Shown in pieces: positions 6,592 to 10,732 of a DNA stretch of 10,732 nucleotides. Every line of letters starts with the position of its first letter. Position 1 is the first letter of the stretch. A program made the translations under genes and the position numbers. Origin of the DNA: Lentisphaeria bacterium (GTDB lineage: Bacteria; Verrucomicrobiota; Lentisphaeria; Victivallales; UBA1829); the NCBI GenBank assembly GCA_017540385.1, contig JAFYBD010000024.1, forward strand, positions 1 to 10,732. The letters run 5' to 3'. The notes beneath the pieces are model-generated. The model was not told the DNA's origin and did not search any database. It saw only the letters and a list, made by a program, of their open reading frames with translations.

Positions 6592-8073
6592 TCATTCTTC
6601 CTCGAAATCTTCTTCGGCGCCGAAATCTTCTTCGTCGCCGAAGTCGTCCGCGGAGCCGTCGTCTTCCTCTTCGTCGAGGAAGTCGTCGATACCGGCGTCG
6701 TCGACCTCGTCTTCGCCGTCGGTGATGTCGTTGAAATCGCGCAGGGTCTGCTCGCGTTCGGCCGCGGCGCGCTCTTCGGCTTTCTGACGGATGTCTTCGT
6801 CATGCGCGGCTTTCATCTTGGCGATGTCGGACTGCGAGAAGTAGACCACGTCGCCGACGTTCGGGTAGGCGAATTCGCCCGCCGGGGAGGCGAGGATGGT
6901 GGCGACGGAGGCCTTGGAGCGGAGACGGATGACCTGGGCTTTGCAGACGTATTCGGCGGTCTCGGGATCGAGGCTGGTGGCCACGGTCACGACCGCGCCT
7001 TCGGGCACGGCGGCGCGGAGACGTTCGCCGGAGTTGCGGACGACTTCGCTGCCGGAACCGATGTCGATGGTGATGTAGCCGTATTCCTTGTTCACGAAGA
7101 CGACCTTGCCGACGAGGTCCTTCAGGACGGCGAAGTTCACGTCTTCCTCGGTGGAGCTGCCGGTCGGGTCGATGATGCCGCGGAGACGCTTGATCTCGTC
7201 TTCGAGCTCGATGCGCTTGCGTTCGGCCTCTTCGGCGACCTTCTTGTAGGTGGCGGTGTCCTCATCGGCGGCGCCGAGGCGGATTTCAGCGCGGCGGACG
7301 CGCTCGCGGAGTTCCTCGTTGTCCTTGATGAGGTCCTTGTGCTGCTTCACGTAGGTCTCGACGGTGGCGACGTTCTCCTTCAGGAGCTGGGGATATTCCT
7401 GGGAGTTCAGGTCGAGCTCCCTGGAGTCGGGGGAGATCTGGCTGGAGACGGTCACGATGTGGCCGCGGAAGGCCTTCATGCGTTCGACCGTGTCGTTCGT
7501 CTTGGAGAGGAGGGTGAGGAGCGCCTTGCTGAGCTTGGCGTTGTCCGCGGAGTAGGCGTAGCTCTGGGTGGAGAGGCCGAGGTTGGCGCCGTCCTTCGAC
7601 ATGAAGTCGGAGAGGTGCTTGTCGCGGACGTAGAAGTATTCCATGCGTTCGCCGACGTGGGACTTGATGGCGATGAGCGTGTCGCCGTAGCCTCTGTAGT
7701 CGGTGACGGTTTCGGCTTCGACGATGTAGGGCTCGTCGCCGTCGGCGTAATAGGCCTTCTCGAGCACGGTGTTCGTGACGTCGGTGAGGTTGGCCGCGAT
7801 GGCGTTGCGCTGCTTGACGATCTTGTCGACGGCGGATTCGAGCTTCACCATGGCTTCCTTGACCTCGGCCGGGGTCTTGTTGATCTTGAGCTCGTCCGAA
7901 CGGATCGTGGCGGACGGGTCGATCAGGCGGGAAACTTTCTCCACTGTGTTGGCGATGTCGGAGCGTGCCTGGGTCAGCTGGGCGCGTTTCTGGAAGAGAA
8001 GCGTGCCGAAGACGACCGCGACGATCGCGACGATCAGGATGAAGATGTTGATAATCTTGCTGGCTTTACTCAT
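6592..8073 (-). CDS. Membrane-anchored coiled-coil protein with beta-rich domain and acidic tail, unknown function
   Basis: I do not recognise this 493-residue protein. Residues 7-27 are one hydrophobic span with a basic residue before and QKR after it, so most of the chain is predicted outside the cytoplasm. Helical regions run from about 30 to 105; a heptad-like coiled coil covers about 230-297, rich in Glu, Lys, Arg and Leu. Residues 321-412 look beta-rich: VGKVVFVNKEYGYITIDIGS, then VCKAQVIRLRSKASVATIL and VGDVVYF. This resembles the repeated GKV/IDIG/VGD pattern of small barrel domains seen in FlgT-C-like and other envelope proteins, but that is only a visual likeness. The tail (451-493) has 26 Asp/Glu in 43 residues, with repeated D-F units. 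The ATG at 8073 has a good AGGAG ribosome site about 9 bases upstream. It heads a unit with a membrane peptide and a lipoprotein. A 532-residue frame on the other strand is a shadow. Confidence 0.9.
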   Translation of the reverse strand: MSKASKIINIFILIVAIVAVVFGTLLFQKRAQLTQARSDIANTVEKVSRLIDPSATIRSDELKINKTPAEVKEAMVKLESAVDKIVKQRNAIAANLTDVTNTVLEKAYYADGDEPYIVEAETVTDYRGYGDTLIAIKSHVGERMEYFYVRDKHLSDFMSKDGANLGLSTQSYAYSADNAKLSKALLTLLSKTNDTVERMKAFRGHIVTVSSQISPDSRELDLNSQEYPQLLKENVATVETYVKQHKDLIKDNEELRERVRRAEIRLGAADEDTATYKKVAEEAERKRIELEDEIKRLRGIIDPTGSSTEEDVNFAVLKDLVGKVVFVNKEYGYITIDIGSGSEVVRNSGERLRAAVPEGAVVTVATSLDPETAEYVCKAQVIRLRSKASVATILASPAGEFAYPNVGDVVYFSQSDIAKMKAAHDEDIRQKAEERAAAEREQTLRDFNDITDGEDEVDDAGIDDFLDEEEDDGSADDFGDEEDFGAEEDFEEE

Positions 8074-8108
8074 TACCGGGACTCCTGTAATTGCGTGAAA
8101 ATATTTGA

Positions 8109-8147
8109 TACACTATGTACACTACATCCTGTTTGGCAGAATTTCAA
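8109..8147 (-). promoter_or_regulatory. Possible promoter and direct repeat upstream of coiled-coil gene
   Basis: On the minus strand TTGAAA (8147-8142) is followed after 17 bases by a weak -10 candidate, TAGTGT (8124-8119). The -10 overlaps two direct copies of TACACTA (8109-8115 and 8118-8124) set 9 bases apart, which could be an operator. Only the AT-rich setting and spacing support this. Confidence 0.3.
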
Positions 8148-8160
8148 ATCGGAACCGGGA

Positions 8161-8191
8161 AAAAAACGACTCTTTTTCTAGAAAAAAAGAG
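8161..8191 (-). terminator. AT-rich hairpin with T-tract, possible terminator of the AsnC-domain gene
   Basis: CTCTTTTT (8170-8177) pairs with AAAAAGAG (8184-8191) around a 6-base loop. Read on the minus strand the stem is followed by TCG and six T (8166-8161). It lies about 115 bases after the stop at 8308, and the stem is weak because it is mostly A-T, so efficiency is uncertain. Confidence 0.45.
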
Positions 8192-8252
8192 GACTTTCTA
8201 AACAAAACCGGCAAAAACTGGGGTCCGAAAGCGAAAAATGGGATGCAGGGCG

Positions 8253-8284
8253 ATCCGGCGGACGCGTGCGACGGACCGCCGGAT
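8253..8284. other. Strong GC hairpin after the AsnC-domain gene
   Basis: ATCCGGCGG (8253-8261) and CCGCCGGAT (8276-8284) form a perfect 9-base stem with a 14-base loop, 23 bases beyond the stop at 8308. No T-tract follows at once on either strand (a T5 lies about 14 bases further on the minus strand). It may protect the 3' end of the message or act with the hairpin at 8161-8191. Confidence 0.4.
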
Positions 8285-8307
8285 GCGAGTGTACACGGAG
8301 GACCGTT

Positions 8308-8583
8308 TTACTCCATGCCGTAGGCGGCCGCGGCGTCGTAGTTGTAACGCGCGTTCAGGGAGAGGAGGGTCTTGGTATGGGTGATGCCGGGGATCTGGTT
8401 GCACATCTTGTCGGCGATGATGGAGGAGAGCTGCTGCTGGTCCTTGACCCGGGCGATGGCCGCGAGGTCGTATTCACCGACGACTGCGTGAACTTCGGCG
8501 ATGCCTTCGACTGCGAGGATTTCCTCGGTTACGGCTGCGAGGCGCTGACGTTCGACGTTGACCAGAATGATGGCGGTGATCAT
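8308..8583 (-). CDS. Stand-alone Lrp/AsnC-type ligand-binding domain protein
   Basis: The 91-residue product covers one RAM (AsnC_trans_reg) alpha-beta domain. A first beta strand (ITAIILVNV) is followed by a helix, the strand VAEVHAV-like segment IAEVHAVV, then the family signature GEYDLAAIARV (36-46), a second helix, and IPGITHTKTLLSL (64-76). This fold binds amino acids or other small ligands at oligomer interfaces in Lrp-type regulators. The DNA-binding helix-turn-helix of full Lrp proteins is absent, and the start is well fixed: AGGAAAGGAA lies about 9 bases before the ATG at 8583. Stand-alone versions are known in many bacteria and may sense a ligand or modulate full-length Lrp proteins. 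It stands alone on its transcript, divergent from rsmD. The ligand cannot be told. Confidence 0.92.
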   Translation of the reverse strand: MITAIILVNVERQRLAAVTEEILAVEGIAEVHAVVGEYDLAAIARVKDQQQLSSIIADKMCNQIPGITHTKTLLSLNARYNYDAAAAYGME

Positions 8584-8685
8584 GATTCAGGATTCCTTTC
8601 CTGTGTTTGAAGTGTTATGATGATGTTGTGAATCTCGAAGCATAAGGACGCGTCGGAGCGGCGCGCCGGATAACTCCTACCCGCT

Positions 8686-8713
8686 AAAATAGCCCAATGT
8701 TCGGGAAATGCAA
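8686..8713 (-). promoter_or_regulatory. Candidate promoter for the AsnC-domain gene
   Basis: Minus strand TTGCAT (8713-8708) and TATTTT (8691-8686) are 16 bases apart, about 100 bases before the ATG at 8583. The -35 box shares TTGCA with the rpmF promoter and with the divergent rsmD candidate. Confidence 0.45.
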
Positions 8714-8753
8714 GCGAGGAACGAGGAAAAATGCGGTTTTTTTCCGTGAAAGA

Positions 8754-8784
8754 TTGCATTTTCCGGGAAAGCGGGGCATATTAT
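8754..8784 (+). promoter_or_regulatory. Candidate promoter for rsmD
   Basis: TTGCAT (8754-8759) is followed by CATATT after 17 bases (8777-8782) or TATTAT after 19 bases (8779-8784), about 95 bases before the rsmD ATG. It faces away from the AsnC-gene promoter; the two -35 boxes lie in an imperfect inverted repeat. Confidence 0.5.
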
Positions 8785-8792
8785 GTATGCCC
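8774..8792. promoter_or_regulatory. Palindrome over the rsmD -10 region, possible operator
   Basis: GGGCATA (8774-8780) and TATGCCC (8786-8792) are perfect inverted copies around a 5-base centre, and they cover the candidate -10 box of rsmD. This geometry suits a dimeric repressor site; a short RNA hairpin at the 5' end is an alternative. Confidence 0.35.
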
Positions 8793-8880
8793 GGGCCTCC
8801 GTCGCGGAAGACAGGCGGAGCGGTTTTTCCCGGGCCAATGGACGATCATCTGCCGCGCTTCGCGGCGAACAGGACATGAC

Positions 8881-9447
8881 ATGGAAATCACAGCAGGAAC
8901 GGCGTTGGGACTGAAGCTGGGCGACCTCCCCGACGGACACGAGGTGCGCCCGACGTCGGTGCGTGCGCGCAGAGCGTTCTTCGACAGCATCGGGTCGATT
9001 GCGGGAAAGACGTTCGCCGACCTCTTCGCGGGGTCCGGCTGCATGGGGCTGGAGGCTGCCAGCCGTGGCGCGTCGACCGTGATCTTCGCGGAGGAGAACC
9101 CCGACGCGCTGGCCCTGATCCGGCACAACATCGCCCGGTTCGAGCATACGAAATCCGCCGCACGATTCCAGGTCGTCCCCGGCACGCTGCCGTCCTCGCT
9201 GAAGGTGCGGATCGCGCCGCCGTCGCCGGACCTCGTCTTCGCCGATCCGCCGTACCCGAAATCCATGGAGATGCTCGTCGCCCTGACCTCGGACGACGCG
9301 TTCAACGCGTGGACCCGCGGAGCGGTGTTCTACTGGGAGCTCCCGGATTTCCAATGCGCGCTGCGTCCGCCCTCGGGGCCGTGGAAGCTAACCGGCATCC
9401 GTCAGCTCGGCGCCGCGAACTTCATGAAGATGGAACGGACGGACTGA
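8881..9447 (+). CDS. rsmD: 16S rRNA (guanine(966)-N2)-methyltransferase RsmD
   Basis: RsmD uses S-adenosylmethionine to methylate N2 of G966 of 16S rRNA in the assembling small subunit. The 188-residue product starts in the family way (MEITAGTALGLKL, compare the usual RIIAG-RGR start) and has VRPTSVRARRAFFDSI (22-37). The SAM-binding motif I is FADLFAGSGCMGLEA (45-59). The acidic loop after the next strand is EEN (71-73), and the catalytic DPPY is at 122-125. The Arg-rich substrate loop of many RsmD proteins is slightly reduced in the first residues. The frame is open further upstream to 8731, but that part overlaps the promoter region and adds no family sequence. AGGA lies about 6 bases before the ATG at 8881 and supports that start. 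The gene is apparently monocistronic and converges with the GH35 gene after 43 bases. Confidence 0.93.
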   Translation: MEITAGTALGLKLGDLPDGHEVRPTSVRARRAFFDSIGSIAGKTFADLFAGSGCMGLEAASRGASTVIFAEENPDALALIRHNIARFEHTKSAARFQVVPGTLPSSLKVRIAPPSPDLVFADPPYPKSMEMLVALTSDDAFNAWTRGAVFYWELPDFQCALRPPSGPWKLTGIRQLGAANFMKMERTD

Positions 9448-9490
9448 GCCGGACCGCAAAAGACGCCACGCCAAGCCTCCGCGGGCGGCA

Positions 9491-10732
9491 TTACCGCTGC
9501 TGAGACTCGGGCTCGGGCTCCTCGAAGTAAATGCCGCCCGCCTTCGGCGACATCACGAGGTAACATTCCTTTCCGGCCAGGAGCGAGACCGGGATGCGCC
9601 ACGGGAATCCGCAGTAATACTGATCCGCCACGAGCTTGCCGTCGGCGTAAATCTGTGCGACGTCGTAAACGAACTCATCTTGAATCTCGACGAATCCGTT
9701 CGGGTCGCCGGAAGCCTCCAGTTTATACCAGGTCAGCGGCAGGTTCTGACTCGCGGCGTTCAGCTTGAGTTCTGCGGCGAACATCTCCGGTATCTCGAAC
9801 GGCGCTCCATCCATGGGCCGGGCGTTGAGCGCGGGCTTGCCCAGCCGGGACCGTGGCGCGCCGACCCTGAGGTCCGTGAACTTCTCGCCGTTCCATTTCC
9901 GGGCGTCGTATGTGCCGATCTGAACCGGACGCACCCCGGCCGATTCGCCCTCCACGCGGATGAGGTCGCAGTCGCGGGAGAAATACAGCTCGCCGCCGAG
10001 TCTGCGGAGCCCGAGCGCGTTGTTCCACGGGAGCGTGACGATCCGGATCTTTCCGTGTTGGAAGACAGGGCCGGACTCCTTGAAGCCGTCCGCGAATTTG
10101 TACTGCGTCATGACCTCCGGGATGGCCGCGAAGAAGAACGTGTCGCCCATGCGGCAGACCGGCTGCGCGGTGGCGTATTCCAGCAGCTCCCCGTCGAGGT
10201 CCATGTTGAACGGCATGAAGAATGCGACGTCGCCCTTCACGTCGATGGCGGGGAACACGACCGAACCGGTGTCGAATACGACGTTCTCGAGGTCGGCCAG
10301 CTTCGACCGCCGCTGATAGTGGTTCACGAAGACGAACCCGGATTTGCCGTCGGTGCGGAGCCCCGCGCGGACGGTCGTGACGTCGTCGCGCCTGACCTGG
10401 AGCGTCGAGTCGAACGCGGGCATCGGCGCGAGCCGGTCGCCGAAGTCCTGCAGGAAGAGGTGCATCATGTTCAGCAGCCGGTAGGACGGGCGGATTTCGC
10501 CGTACTCGGAGACGGGCGCCTGGAAGTCGTAGGAGAGCATCGGGACGTCGTTCGGGTAGCCGGACGCCTTCGATTCCTGGAACGTCGAGAGCTTGCCGAC
10601 GGGGTTCGTGCCGCCGTGGTACATGTAGTAGTCGGGGAGATTGCAGCCGCTGCCGACCTTGACGAGCGTGGGCGAGTACACGTCATATGGCCGGATGATG
10701 TAGCGGCGGTGGTGGGTGCTTTCGAGGCCGCC
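9491..10732 (-). CDS. GH35 beta-galactosidase-type glycosidase, C-terminal part
   Basis: The frame is open to the right edge, so the start lies outside the window; 413 residues are seen. The first 90 or so are the end of the GH35 TIM-barrel: THHRRYIIRPYDVYSPTLVK, then YYMYHGGTNPVGKL (about 35-48), SYDFQAPVSEYGE and a segment ending in HLFLQDFG. The Glu expected as nucleophile in GH35 lies just upstream, in the ELGGG-type motif, and so is probably just beyond the edge. The rest (about 100-413) is beta-rich and fits the accessory domains that follow the barrel, including a jelly-roll-like segment near the end. GH35 enzymes remove terminal beta-galactosyl units from glycans. Whether it is secreted cannot be told without the N-terminus. 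The last residues (EEPEPESQQR) are polar. No sugar transporter or other enzyme is visible beside it in this window. Confidence 0.85.
   Translation of the reverse strand, partial: GGLESTHHRRYIIRPYDVYSPTLVKVGSGCNLPDYYMYHGGTNPVGKLSTFQESKASGYPNDVPMLSYDFQAPVSEYGEIRPSYRLLNMMHLFLQDFGDRLAPMPAFDSTLQVRRDDVTTVRAGLRTDGKSGFVFVNHYQRRSKLADLENVVFDTGSVVFPAIDVKGDVAFFMPFNMDLDGELLEYATAQPVCRMGDTFFFAAIPEVMTQYKFADGFKESGPVFQHGKIRIVTLPWNNALGLRRLGGELYFSRDCDLIRVEGESAGVRPVQIGTYDARKWNGEKFTDLRVGAPRSRLGKPALNARPMDGAPFEIPEMFAAELKLNAASQNLPLTWYKLEASGDPNGFVEIQDEFVYDVAQIYADGKLVADQYYCGFPWRIPVSLLAGKECYLVMSPKAGGIYFEEPEPESQQR

Noticed and set aside
6449..6595. N-terminal extension of the small lipoprotein to 102 residues
   Set aside because: The extension is His/Arg-rich, overlaps the 35-residue gene in another frame and would bury the signal peptide and lipobox.
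5354..6787. 477-codon plus-strand open frame over aroE and the small genes
   Set aside because: Antisense to aroE, which has all its catalytic motifs, and it crosses two terminators.
6583..8181. 532-codon plus-strand open frame over the coiled-coil gene
   Set aside because: Val/Asp/Gly/Phe-rich mirror of a Glu/Lys-rich gene; no ribosome site or domain, and it runs through the true gene's promoter region.
8659..8668. Palindrome CGGCGCGCCG in the AsnC-gene leader
   Set aside because: A short GC palindrome is expected by chance in this composition, with no supporting context.
8797..8828. Attenuator-like hairpin CTCCG/CGGAG followed by five T in the rsmD leader
   Set aside because: Stem of only five bases with a 14-base loop, and the T-run is not directly after the stem.
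8731..8880. N-terminal extension of RsmD by 50 residues
   Set aside because: The extra sequence lies over the promoter and palindrome, has no family similarity, and a ribosome site precedes the internal ATG at 8881.
9448..9490. Terminator in the 43-base gap between rsmD and the GH35 gene
   Set aside because: Only a bulged GCCGCC/GGCGTGGC pairing with TCTTTT on the minus strand was seen; too weak to call.

Overview
The window is GC-rich, densely coded bacterial chromosome with no tRNA, rRNA, CRISPR array, insertion sequence or phage gene that I can see. The gene set (comEC, a glycosyltransferase, an HtrA protease, plsX, rpmF, aroE, rsmD, a GH35 glycosidase) is a free-living or gut-type bacterial core. 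The short AT-rich intergenic islands, the lineage-specific envelope genes and a large GH35 enzyme fit the PVC group (Lentisphaerae, Kiritimatiellae or Verrucomicrobia). That placement is inference and is not proved by any marker here.

Layout. Bases 1-3280 (+ strand) hold the 3' end of a ComEC-like gene, a GT4 glycosyltransferase and an HtrA/DegP-like protease. They are joined by two 4-base ATGA overlaps, so they are one translationally coupled operon. Bases 3373-5242 (- strand) hold rpmF, plsX and an unrecognised secreted protein, read from a promoter near 5300-5327. Bases 5411-6247 (- strand) are aroE, bounded by terminator hairpins on both sides. Bases 6287-8073 (- strand) are a three-gene unit that I do not recognise: a membrane-anchored coiled-coil protein with a very acidic tail, a 35-residue single-span membrane peptide, and a 53-residue lipoprotein precursor. 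It ends in a canonical terminator only three bases from the aroE start codon. Bases 8308-8583 (- strand) encode a stand-alone Lrp/AsnC ligand-binding domain. A divergent regulatory region (8584-8880) separates it from rsmD (+ strand, 8881-9447). The window closes with the C-terminal part of a GH35 beta-galactosidase-type enzyme (- strand, running off the right edge).

How the genes relate. The rpmF-plsX pair links ribosome assembly to phospholipid synthesis, as in many bacteria. The unit at 6287-8073 is probably an envelope module, since all three products are predicted membrane or lipoproteins. The most unusual single protein feature is the ComEC C-terminus: it has the length and layout of the usual metallo-beta-lactamase domain, but the metal-binding motif is completely replaced. 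The best candidates for something undescribed are the coiled-coil/micropeptide/lipoprotein unit and the metal-less ComEC tail.
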